A stretch of DNA of 64,000 nucleotides. It comes from Neoarius graeffei (Eukaryota; Chordata; Actinopteri; Siluriformes; Ariidae). The translations under genes and the position numbers were made by a program. Numbering within the stretch: position 1 is the first letter of the stretch; each line of letters begins with the position of its first letter. The DNA is taken from positions 33,796,698 to 33,860,697 of the forward strand of contig NC_083577.1 in NCBI RefSeq assembly GCF_027579695.1, given 5' to 3'. Shown here one piece after another: positions 53,383 to 63,629 of this stretch. The notes below the pieces were generated by a model. That model was not told the DNA's origin. It saw only the letters and a program-made list of their open reading frames with translations, and ran no database searches.

Positions 53383-54034
53383 TTTATTTTTTCACGGTCC
53401 AAATCCTGCGCTCTGATTAGCTGGCAAGCGTGTCCGTATCCTATGGTACGGACCTCTGGCGACTCGCTCGTTAACAACAACAAACACAGCAATTTTTGTC
53501 AACATTTTCCTTTTTTTTTTTTTATAAGATTTATAAGATTATCAAAAAATCTTAATTTTTTGCCAGCATTTCTCAGGACAATAGCATTAATTTTACAGCA
53601 TGGATAGTGATAACAACAGTGTTCACAGCGAAAACGAGTTTTACTACCCTGAGGAAGAAGAAATAAAAGAAAACATTTCAGGAGAAAGCTAAAAACCTGC
53701 AATTTGCTAACATGGAGCAAAAACATGGCTGAATCCTGAATGACTCCTATTTGCATAAATAGGGGACTACATAGGTGGCAAAATGTAGTTTTTTTTCCTG
53801 CCATGGAAGTGCACTTGTATACTGAGGAGGCAGCAATTTGCATTACAGCCGTGAATGAGGATTCAAAATAGCATTAATTTTACAGCATGGATAGTGATAA
53901 TGACAGTGTTCACAGTGAAAGCGAGTTTTACTACCCTGAGGAAGACAAACATTTCAGGAGAAAGCTAAAAACCTCTAACTTGCTAACAGTTTAATCTCAT
54001 TAGTTAATGAGGCCCATTTTGGACCATGTTATCC

Positions 54035-54401
54035 TCATCTCATCATCTCTAGCCACTTTATCCTGTTCTACAGGGTCGCAGGCAAGCTGGAGCCTATCCC
54101 AGCTGACTACGGGGCCAAAGGCAGGGTACACCCTGGACAAGTCACCAGGTCATCACAGGGCTGACACATAGACACAGACAACCATTCCCATTCACACCTA
54201 CGGTCAATTTAGAGTCACCAGTTAACCTAACCTGCATGTCTTTGGACTGTGGGGGAAACCGGAACACCCAGAGGAAACCCACGCAGACACGGGGAGAACA
54301 TGCAAACTCCGCACAGAAAGGCCCTCGCCGGCCATGGGGCTCGAACCCGGGCCTTCTTGCTGTGAGGCGACAGTGCTAACCACTACACCACCGTGCTGCC
54401 C
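54035..54401 (-). repeat. tRNA-headed SINE, copy 6
   Basis: Full-length minus-strand copy. Imperfect duplication ccatgttatcc (54024-54034) and ccatattatcc (54402-54412). Confidence 0.88.
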
Positions 54402-55034
54402 CCATATTATCCCAATGCATAACACTATGTTAGGTAAAAACTTTAAACCAGTACAATCTCTTCTTCAAAGTTTCACCAAATGGCTTTATTTATGAAAAAT
54501 AAAGGTCATAATACTGTATAACTTTGGTCGAGCAAAAACATGGCTGAATCCTGAACGACTCCTATTTGTATAATTAGGGGACTACATAGGCGCCAAAATG
54601 TAGTTTTTTTTCCCTGCCATGGAAGTGCACTTGTATACCGAGGAGGAAGCAATTTGCATTACAGCCACGAATGAGGATTCAAAATCTCGGCTTGGCTCAG
54701 TTTTCCCTTTCGGGCGCTCTCGTTTTCTGTTAGAATCTGGTAAAGAAAAATATATACTAGTGCATCTCAAAAAATTAGAATACTATGAAAAAGTTCCTTT
54801 TTTTCATAATTTAATTCAAAAAGGTAAACTTTCATATATTCTATATTCATTACATGTAAAGTGAAATATTTAAAGCCTTTTTTGTTTTAATTTTGATGAT
54901 TATGGCTTATAGCTCATGAAAATCAGAAATCCAGTATCTCAAATTATTAGAATATTCCCTAAGATCAATCAAAAAAAGGATTTACAATACAGAAATGTCC
55001 AACTTCTGAAAAGTATATTCATTTATACACTCAA

Positions 55035-56465
55035 CAGGCTTTCGTCTAAACGGGGGAACAGGGGCGCTGCGCCCTCTTACTCTCGGCGTGCGCCCCCTTA
55101 CCGACTCCGTGAAAACATCCCAGCAACACTACGTGACAATGTGTCTGATCATCAAATACGTTATAATTGCTCCAAAAATATTCCAATCATAGTAGATACA
55201 CCGCCAGACGGTGCAAAAACAATCCGAATTGGCGTTTTTCAGACTGAGGCGCCATGTTGTTTAGTTGTTTACTTGTCGCGGCTGCTCTCGCGAGATTTGA
55301 CATGGGTTACATACAAGGTCAGCTGACTTGTAGCGCGAGAGTTCTCGAGACTGAATGACCTTTCACCCACCGGCGCGGGAGCTTTTGACAGAAGTAGTTC
55401 GTGAGTTGTTTTTGTTGACACTTGGGCATTTAAAGATGTCCTCCCGCGGCACGAAGCGGAAGAAAGCCAAAGACTGTCCGGGGCAGAAGAAGATTAGGCC
55501 AAATAAAAAAATAGTGTGTTTCCGGTAACCCGACTGATCGAGAATTTCCGCGTCGAAATTGCCGACCGTAAAGTTATTACAAATTTCCCTCGATATTTTA
55601 GTGTAAGCGGCGTTAGTCATAATTTTTTGTTTCAATGCATTCAAGTTGTGAAAGAAACGATAAAAAATAAAATGTTTCGCCACTTCTATCAGCCCTCCTG
55701 CATAAACTGAGCCGAGCCGCCATTTTGAATCCTCATTCAAGGCTGTAATGCAAATTGCTTCCTTTTCAGTATACAAGTGCACTTCCATGGCAGGGAAAAA
55801 CACTACATTTTGCCGCCTATGTAGTCCCCTATTTATACAAATAGGAGTCATTCAGGATTCAGCCATGTTTTTGCTCGACCCAAGTTCTACAGTAGGCTAG
55901 GCTAGGCCGTCTGCTTTTAATGGAAGTAGCCTAGCCTAGGACGTTATTTTCACGTTATTTCTTGATAAGGTGTTTTCACGTTATTACATGAAAATATCAT
56001 GAAATATCGCTTCCGTAGATCATAACTCGAACTCTCGCGATATTTTTTTTTATTCATTTAAAGATTTAAAACACTTATTTTATTATGATGTGTGGTATAA
56101 AGGATTCTGTGCCAAAATACTATTTTGTAAGATGTTTACTTGTGTTAATTTTTTCGAACAAAATAAAAAAAAATTAAGAAAAAAAAAAAAAAAAAAAAAA
56201 CTTTCCTACCTACCGACCTTATTTTAGTATTTCATGTTACCGGAAACACACTTTTTTTTTTTTGGCCTTACATCTTTCTTTTTCAATGTTGACAGACAAT
56301 TTGTTACAATTTCCCTCTCAGATAGCCTCAGAATGTCCTATTGGAGCATTTTTCAAAGGCTTTGCACGGCAGGGGGGGGACAACCGGCACCATATCTCCC
56401 CCCCCGCCCCCGCTCCCTCGCCATGGTGAGCGCCCTCATACTAAATTTTTCTAGAAAAAACCCTG
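55035..56465. mobile_element. DNA element with CAGG ends and 5-bp duplication
   Basis: Ends CAGGCTTTCGTCTAAA and (inverted) CAGGGTTTTTTCTAGAAA, flanked by ctcaa (55030-55034 and 56466-56470). Both ends have a GGGCGCT box. It carries another element and an inverted piece of the 710-bp repeat (55685-55905). The superfamily is uncertain; some hAT-related families make 5-bp duplications. Confidence 0.65.
55497..56267. mobile_element. Harbinger-like MITE (TTA duplication), nested
   Basis: Inverted ends GGCCAAATAAAAAAATAGTG...TTTCCGGTAAC and GTTACCGGAAACACAC...GGCC, flanked by TTA (55494-55496 and 56268-56270). Ends in long A/T runs (56160-56203, 56251-56263). Confidence 0.7.
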
Positions 56466-56474
56466 CTCAATATT

Positions 56475-56947
56475 TGGTTGGGGCTCCTTTACCATGAATT
56501 ACTGTATCAATGTGGTGTGGCATGGAGGTGATCAGTCTGTGGCACTGCTGAGGTGTTATAGAAGCCCAGGTTGCTTTGATAGTGACCTTCAGCGTATCTG
56601 TATTTTTGGGTCGGGCGTTTCTCATCTTCCCCTTGATCTTAAATCTAGAGATTCTCTATGGGGTTCAGGTCAGGCAAGTTGACTGGTCAATCAAAACACA
56701 GTAATATCATGGTCAGCAAACCATTTGGCAGTAGTTTGGCACTGTGGGTAGGTGCTAAGTCCTGCTGGAAAAGGAAATCAGCATCTCCAAAAAGCTTGTC
56801 AGCAGATGGAAGCATGAAGTGCTCTAAAATCTCCTGGTAGATGGCTGTGTTGACTTTGGACTTGATAAAATACAGTGGACCAACACCAGCAGATGACATG
56901 GCACCCCAAATCATCACAGACCGTGGAAACTTCACACTGGGATTCAA
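56475..56947 (-). pseudogene. Tc1-like transposase, catalytic half (second family)
   Basis: Minus-strand blocks PRSVMIWGAMSSAGVGPLYF, NTAIYQEILEHFMLPSAD and FLFQQDLAPTHSAK, then a frame break and decayed C-terminal sequence to about 56475. DDE-type transposase fragment, separated from its N-terminus by the hAT insertion. Confidence 0.85.
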
Positions 56948-57747
56948 ACACCTTGGATTCTGTGCCTCTCCACTCTTCCTCCAGACTCTAGAACCGTGAT
57001 TTCCAAATTAAATGCAAAATGTACTTTCATCTTAAAATAGGGCTGGGCGATTTTACGATTACGATGTTATTCACGATATAAAATCTCTACGATTAGAAAT
57101 TAGACACGTACGATATGCCTACGATAAGCCTACGCCTTCAATAAAATTACTTTGTCCGAAGTTTTGACAGACACGCGAATAGCCAATCATAACTAAACAG
57201 TACCGCACGTAACCAATCAGTTGGAAGAGAGCCACGTCAAGTTAGGTTGCGTGCACACACAAACACGTGTAGCAGCAACGCACAGCATGGCTGTGGTGAA
57301 GTTTGCAGGAGCGCGGCATTTCTCCAACAAAGCGTGAAACAAAGCGATTATAACAGGGTTCCCGCGGGGTTTTAAAAGGTAGTTAATTAAAATAGGCTAA
57401 ATTATGGCCAGTAAAAAGTACGGTAGTAAAAGGTAGTAAACGTAATCTGACGTGGTAGTAAAATTTTTTGACCCCCACCCAACTGGGCCTATGTGTTTTC
57501 TAATTCGTTTAATTAACCTGCATGCCATAATATCCATAAATTACTACATTTGGGCGAATTTATTTTTATGTATCGAGGAGGACCGCAGTGAGGAGTTGGT
57601 GGCGCATGCGCTTTGAATTCCAATAACGGTCGAATCCAGTATAAATTTATACCAGAGATTGTTTAGTACGAGACTGACTTTGTTTATACGGCTGTAGTCG
57701 AATCTATCTGTTAACCCGACTGGCGACATCTGCACAAGAATTAAACA

Positions 57748-57868
57748 ATGGGGAAATGCAAATTTTCAGACCTCTGGCTGGAGGAACCTGATTTTAAAGA
57801 CTGGCTAAAGGCGGTAGATGGCAATCGGCGAGAGGCGTTCATTGAAAAGTTGATCGAGGCACATGTAA
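57748..57868 (+). pseudogene. zinc-finger-type exon fragment running into minisatellite
   Basis: MGKCKFSDLWLEEPDFKDWL then KAVDGNRREAF resembles the N-terminal segment of KIAA1586-like/TTF-type zinc-finger proteins linked to transposons. The cysteines that should follow are missing. The frame stays open through the minisatellite only because that repeat lacks stops. Confidence 0.5.
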
Positions 57869-57869
57869 T

Positions 57870-58281
57870 GCGTTGTGTGCGCGCGCGCGCGCGCGCGCCT
57901 GGTGCGTTGTGTGCGCGCGCGCGCGCGCCTGGTGCGTTGTGTGCGCGCGCGCGCGCCTGGTGCGTTGTGTTGTGTGCGCGCGCGCGCCTGGTGCGTTGTG
58001 TTGTGTGCGCGCGCGCGCCTGGTGCGTTGTGTTGTGTGCGCGCGCGCGCGCCCCTGGTGCGTTGTGTTGTGTGTGCGCGCGCGCGCCCCTGGTGCGTTGT
58101 GTTGTGTGTGCGCGCGCGCACCCCTGGTGCGTTGTGTTGTGTGCGCGCGCGCGCGCCCCTGGTGCGTTGTGTTGTGTGTGCGCGCGCGCGCCCCTGGTGC
58201 GTTGTGTTGTGTGCGCGCGCGCGCCCCTGGTGCGTTGTGTTGTGTGCGCGCGCGCGCGCGCGCGCGCCTGGTGCGTTGTGC
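57870..58281 (+). repeat. GC-dinucleotide minisatellite, left copy
   Basis: Twelve CTGGTGCGTTG units separated by (GC)n tracts, with spacing mostly about 27-36 bp. Long alternating purine-pyrimidine stretches, the sequence type that readily forms Z-DNA. Confidence 0.95.
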
Positions 58282-59145
58282 GCGCCATTTGAGGCATCCA
58301 AAATGTGATGAGCAAATCTGTTGAACTGTTCAAATGATTAAGATTAACCCTCTAAAACACTGATCTCTGGGAGGAAGGTGTTGACTCTGCCCACGGGCCT
58401 TCACGACTACAGGACTGGTGCAAATGACTATCTTAAGCAAACTTGGCAATGTGTTGAGAGACTGCCAAAATAGGGCTTGGGTTATGTGTGTTTTGTATCT
58501 TTAGGGTGTGTGTCTTGTCTTTGTCATGTGTGTGTGGGGGGGTTCGTGTTTGCCATTTGACCTGATCTAAATGTAATGAGTTGATGTACCTAAGCACATA
58601 AGATTTTTTGTGCAAATCTGTTCACCTGTTCAAAAGATTATTCCACAAACAAAAGGCTGGCCATCTTGAAAGTGTTGGCCGACAAAATGTAATCAGATCT
58701 TGTACCTAATGTGAAGTGTTGACACACAAGGTTTAGTGCAAATCTGTGTACCCGTTAAGAGGTTATGGGCCACAGTTTCACAGTTCAATAAAATTATAAC
58801 TTGTATGTGGAAGTTTGTTTTCTTTTATGCAAATATGCATTACTCCATGTGTAGCCCTAGCAATGGGAGGTTCTATTATGCGTCCAAAGGGAAAGAGTTA
58901 CACTACCGGTACGTTCAGATTTTCTTTCTATCTTGTCTCATCAATCCAACTCTTTGGGTAGAGTTGTCACTAACTTTTATATGTAGCACATTCACTTGGA
59001 CTAACACATACACTCAAAGATTACCTTGTTAAATTGTGAGAAAATGTCCAAATCCAAATTGTCGCTGTGGTAGTAAAAAAAATTGTGAAGGTAGTAAAAA
59101 GGTAGTAAATTCAACATAAAATATCTGTAGGAACCCTGTATAAAA

Positions 59146-59349
59146 ATGAGCGAGAAGCCGACTGACCGGAGTTCTGAACAGGAAAGTCAGAGCACTGCCC
59201 TGGAGGACATCGTTGAAAAGAAGGGCCAGAGATCTTCGGTTGTGTGGAGGTATTTTGGATATTTAAAATCGGACATACAACAAGGTGTTACACAAAACCT
59301 TAAACACACTGATGTACAAGATTGCACTTTTTTTCTCCTTGCAACATAA
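59146..59349 (+). pseudogene. BED-type hAT transposase, first-exon remnant
   Basis: MSEKPTDRSSEQESQS, then KKGQRSSVVWRYFGYLKSD. S-x-V-W-x-Y-F is the start of a BED zinc finger, but the Cys/His ligands are lost. It sits in the hAT just inside the right end and belongs to the hAT's own deleted transposase. Confidence 0.6.
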
Positions 59350-59753
59350 GGTTTACATGTCAATATGTCTTTTATGTTTATTTGAAAGCTGCTAGAATTT
59401 GCACAAATGATTAACAATGGTATATAGTTTTTATTTTTCAGTTTCAATTTATTCATTTGAACAAAAAGAACAAAAGAATGTGCATCCAGTTTGTTTTGGT
59501 TCTGTGAAACTTGAAGGCTTGTTAAGCTATTTTTGTTAATTAGGAAGGAACTACTAATTTGTAATGTTCATATTTTGAGCAGAAAATTAAAGAAAATACA
59601 AAAATGGTGATTTGATTTATATCGTGATATATATCGTTATCGAAAATTTTGAAAAAATATATCGTGATATAATTTTCTCTCATATCGCCCAGCCCTATCT
59701 TAAAAGAGGACTTTGGACCACTGAGCAACAGTCCATTTCTTTCTCTCCTTAGC

Positions 59754-60096
59754 TCAGATAAGACACTTCTGACATTGTCTCTGGCTCAGGAGTAGCTTGA
59801 TATTAGGAATGCGAAAGTCATATCCCCTTTCTTGAAGATGTCTGTTCGTGATGTCTTGATACACTGACACCAGCCTCAGTCCACTCCTTGTGAAGCTCTC
59901 CCAAGTTCTTGAATCAACTTTTCTTGACAATCCTCTCAAGACTGCGGCCATCCCTGTTGCTTGTGCACCTTTTCCAGCCACCCTTTTCAGCAATGACCTT
60001 TTGTGGCTTACCCTCCTTGTGGAGGGCATCAGTGATCATCTTCTGGACAACAGTCAAGTCAGCAGACTTCACCATGATTGTGGTTGTGTGTACTGA
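59754..60096 (-). pseudogene. Tc1-like transposase, N-terminal half (second family)
   Basis: Minus strand, with a decayed start at about 60076. It includes VAGKGAQATGMAAVLRGLSR, RTWESFTRSGLRLVSVYQD and FRIPNIKLLLSQRQCQK. Together with 56475-56947 it is one transposase, cut by the hAT. Confidence 0.65.
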
Positions 60097-60494
60097 ACTA
60101 GACCGAGAGATACACTGTGTTCATACTGTTTTACTCAAACTCAAAATGAAATATTCTAATATTTTGAGATGGGTTTTTTTATGTTTTTGTACTGTATGCC
60201 ATACTGATTAAAATTAAAATAGAAAAATGCTTGAAACATTTTAGTTTATGTGTAATGAGTCTATAATATATAACATTTTCACTTTCTTAAATAACTGATG
60301 GAAAATATTGAACTTTTTCACAATATTCTAATTTTTTGAGATGCACTAGTATATATTATTAACCAGCTTAAGGTCGGTCTGTATGGTGAAATACCGTGAC
60401 TTCGGCCTTGAATACTGACCTTGGCCCAGAGGGCCTCCGTCAGTACTTTCAAGACCTCAGTCACGCTATTTCACGATACAGACCTCCCAGCTGA

Positions 60495-60520
60495 TAAATA
60501 ACACACGCACACACACACAT

Positions 60521-60557
<37 letters not shown>

Positions 60558-60563
60558 TATATA
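60495..60563. repeat. CA / ACAT microsatellite
   Basis: Compound run of ACAC, ACAT and AT repeats between the end of the 710-bp repeat and the next hAT end. Confidence 0.95.
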
Positions 60564-62109
60564 TAGGGATGTCCCGATCCGATCATGTGATCGGAAATCG
60601 GGCCCGATCACATGGTTTCAGACTCGATCGGAATCGGGCATTGCCTCCCGATCAGGGATCGGATATATATCTATATAATATATTCTCATTTTTAACTAGG
60701 GCTGGGCGATATGAGAGAAAATTATATCACGATATATTTTTTCAAAATTTTCGATAACGATATATATCACGATATAAATCAAATCACCATTTTTGTATTT
60801 TCTTTAATTTTCTGCTCAAAATATGAACATTACAAATTAGTAGTTCCTTCCTAATTAACAAAAATAGCTTAACAAGCCTTCAAGTTTCACAGAACCAAAA
60901 CAAACTGGATGCACATTCTTTTGTTCTTTTTGTTCAAATGAATAAATTGAAACTGAAAAATAAAAACTATATACCATTGTTAATCATTTGTGCAAATTCT
61001 AGCAGCTTTCAAATAAACATAAAAGACATATTGACATGTAAACCTTATGCTGCAAGGAGAAAAAAAGTGCAATCTTGTACATCAGTGTGTTTAAGGTTTT
61101 GTGTAACACCTTGTTGTATGTCCGATTTTAAATATCCAAAATACCTCCACACAACCGAAGATCTCTGGCCCTTCTTTTCAACGATGTCCTCCAGGGCAGT
61201 GCTCTGACTTTCCTGTTCAGAACTCCGGTCAGTCGGCTTCTCGCTCATTTTTATACAGGGTTCCTACAGATATTTTATGTTGAATTTACTACCTTTTTAC
61301 TACCTTCACAATTTTTTTTACTACCACAGCGACAATTTGGATTTGGACATTTTCTCACAATTTAACAAGGTAATCTTTGAGTGTATGTGTTAGTCCAAGT
61401 GAATGTGCTACATATAAAAGTTAGTGACAACTCTACCCAAAGAGTTGGATTGATGAGACAAGATAGAAAGAAAATCTGAACGTACCGGTAGTGTAACTCT
61501 TTCCCTTTGGACGCATAATAGAACCTCCCATTGCTAGGGCTACACATGGAGTAATGCATATTTGCATAAAAGAAAACAAACTTCCACATACAAGTTATAA
61601 TTTTATTGAACTGTGAAACTGTGGCCCATAACCTCTTAACGGGTACACAGATTTGCACTAAACCTTGTGTGTCAACACTTCACATTAGGTACAAGATCTG
61701 ATTACATTTTGTCGGCCAACACTTTCAAGATGGCCAACCTTTTGTTTGTGGAATAATCTTCTGAACAGGTGAACAGATTTGCACAAAAAATCTTATGTGC
61801 TTAGGTACATCAACTCATTACATTTAGATCAGGTCAAATGGCAAACACGAACCCCCCCACACACACATGACAAAGACAAGACACACACCCTAAAGATACA
61901 AAACACACATAACCCAAGCCCTATTTTGGCAGTCTCTCAACACATTGCCAAGTTTGCTTAAGATAGTCATTTGCACCAGTCCTGTAGTCGTGAAGGCCCG
62001 TGGGCAGAGTCAACACCTTCCTCCCAGAGATCAGTGTTTTAGAGGGTTAATCTTAATCATTTGAACAGTTCAACAGATTTGCTCATCACATTTTGGATGC
62101 CTCAAATGG

Positions 62110-62402
62110 TGCGCACAACGCACCAGGCGCGCGCGCGCGCGCACACAACACAACGCACCAGGCGCGCGCACAACGCACCAGGCGCGCGCACAACGCACCA
62201 GGCGCGCGCACAACGCACCAGGCGCGCGCACAACGCACCAGGCGCGCGCACAACGCACCAGGCGCGCGCACAACGCACCAGGCGCGCGCGCGCTCACAAC
62301 GCACCAGGCGCGCGCGCGCGCACAACGCACCAGGCGCGCGCGCGCGCACAACGCACCAGGCGCGCGCGCGCGCACAACGCACCAGGCGCGCGCACACAAC
62401 GC
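62110..62402 (-). repeat. GC-dinucleotide minisatellite, right copy
   Basis: Twelve CAACGCACCAGG units. Seven consecutive ones are spaced exactly 20 bp apart, shorter than most of the left array. The TTGTG extension found in most left units is nearly absent. Confidence 0.95.
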
Positions 62403-62894
62403 ATTACATGTGCCTCGATCAACTTTTCAATGAACGCCTCTCGCCGATTGCCATCTACCGCCTTTAGCCAGTCTTTAAAATCAGGTTCCTCCAGCCAGAG
62501 GTCTGAAAATTTGCATTTCCCCATTGTTTAATTCTTGTGCAGATGTCGCCAGTCGGGTTAACAGATAGATTCGACTACAGCCGTATAAACAAAGTCAGTC
62601 TCGTACTAAACAATCTCTGGTATAAATTTATACTGGATTCGACCGTTATTGGAATTCAAAGCGCATGCGCCACCAACTCCTCACTGCGGTCCTCCTCGAT
62701 ACATAAAAATAAATTCGCCCAAATGTAGTAATTTATGGATATTATGGCATGCAGGTTAATTAAACGAATTAGAAAACACATAGGCCCAGTTGGGTGGGGG
62801 TCAAAAAATTTTACTACCACGTCAGATTACGTTTACTACCTTTTACTACCGTACTTTTTACTGGCCATAATTTAGCCTATTTTAATTAACTACC

Positions 62895-63269
62895 GGGGCG
62901 GCACGGTGGTGTAGTGGTTAGCGCTGTCGCCTCACAGCAAGAAGGTCCTGGGTTCGAGCCCCGGGGCCGGCGAGGGCCTTTCTGTGTGGAGTTTGCATGT
63001 TCTCCCCGTGTCCGCGTGGGTTTCCTCCGGGTGCTCCGGTTTCCCCCACAGTCCAAAGACATGCAGGTTAGGTTAACTGGTGACTCTAAATTGACCGTAG
63101 GTGTGAATGTGAGTGTGAATGGTTGTCTGTGTCTATGTGTCAGCCCTGTGATGACCTGGCGACTTGTCCAGGGTGTACCCCGCCTTTCGCCCGTAGTCAG
63201 CTGGGATAGGCTCCAGCTTGCCTGCGACCCTGTAGAAGGATAAAGCGGCTAGAGATAATGAGATGAAAA
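62895..63269 (+). repeat. tRNA-headed SINE, copy 7
   Basis: Full-length copy flanked by the 12-bp duplication taattaactacc (62883-62894 and 63270-63281). The left hAT copy has the empty site (57375-57390). Confidence 0.95.
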
Positions 63270-63629
63270 TAATTAACTACCTTTTAAAACCCCGCGGGAA
63301 CCCTGTTATAATCGCTTTGTTTCACGCTTTGTTGGAGAAATGCCGCGCTCCTGCAAACTTCACCACAGCCATGCTGTGCGTTGCTGCTACACGTGTTTGT
63401 GTGTGCACGCAACCTAACTTGACGTGGCTCTCTTCCAACTGATTGGTTACGTGCGGTACTGTTTAGTTATGATTGGCTATTCGCGTGTCTGTCAAAACTT
63501 CGGACAAAGTAATTTTATTGAAGGCGTAGGCTTATCGTAGGCATATCGTACGTGTCTAATTTCTAATCGTAGAGATTTTATATCGTGAATAACATCGTAA
63601 TCGTAAAATCGCCCAGCCCTATTTTTAAC

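Larger units (their letters stand above)
57354..59138 (+). mobile_element. inner transposon with captured exon and minisatellite
   Basis: Ends CAGGGTTCCCGCGG and TAGGAACCCTG, flanked by tataa (57349-57353 and 59139-59143). GGTAGTAAA words are reiterated near both ends. It contains the frame MGKCKFSDLWLEEPDFKDWL and the GC-rich minisatellite. It is also present in the right hAT copy at 61256-63305. Confidence 0.75.
57038..59697 (+). mobile_element. non-autonomous hAT composite, left copy
   Basis: TAGGGCTGGGCGAT at the left and ATCGCCCAGCCCTA at the right, flanked by the exact 8-bp duplication tcttaaaa (57030-57037 and 59698-59705). Inside are an inner transposon (57354-59138) and, near the right, the start of a BED-type transposase exon (59146 onward). 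An almost identical inverted copy lies at 60697-63621. Confidence 0.95.
54757..60349 (-). mobile_element. Tc1-like transposon (second family), nested insertions
   Basis: Ends CTAGTGCATCTCAAAAAATT and its complement, flanked by TA (54755-54756 and 60350-60351). Minus-strand transposase is split by a hAT at 57038-59697. A different element (55035-56465) sits in the 3' part. Without these it would be about 1.5 kb. Confidence 0.92.
53383..60505 (+). repeat. tandem repeat unit, copy 2, split by nested elements
   Basis: Starts TTTATTTTTTCACGGTCC directly after copy 1 and ends CTCCCAGCTGATAAATAAC at about 60505. It is interrupted by a SINE (54035-54401) and a Tc1-like element (54757-60349). It also has an internal partial duplication, so the short MDSDN frame occurs twice (53600-53692 and 53887 onward). 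Confidence 0.7.
60697..63621 (-). mobile_element. non-autonomous hAT composite, right (inverted) copy
   Basis: Same element as 57038-59697 in reverse, with its own exact 8-bp duplication tttttaac (60689-60696 and 63622-63629). It contains the inner transposon (61256-63305), the minisatellite (62110-62402) and a SINE (62895-63269) that is absent from the left copy. Matching frames such as the 98-residue one at 61362-61658 read identically in both copies. Confidence 0.95.

Noticed and set aside
57870-58281. A CRISPR-like array
   Set aside because: The spacers are simple GC runs of the same kind, the setting is eukaryotic, and there are no cas genes.
57741-58333. Long arginine/alanine or cysteine/valine-rich proteins over the minisatellite (five frames; also 62061-62531)
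   Set aside because: Frames are open on both strands because the repeat unit has no stops. The low-complexity translations are a by-product.
57030-63629. An inverted segmental duplication of one locus
   Set aside because: Each copy has a different, exact 8-bp target duplication and different flanks, which shows two independent hAT insertions.
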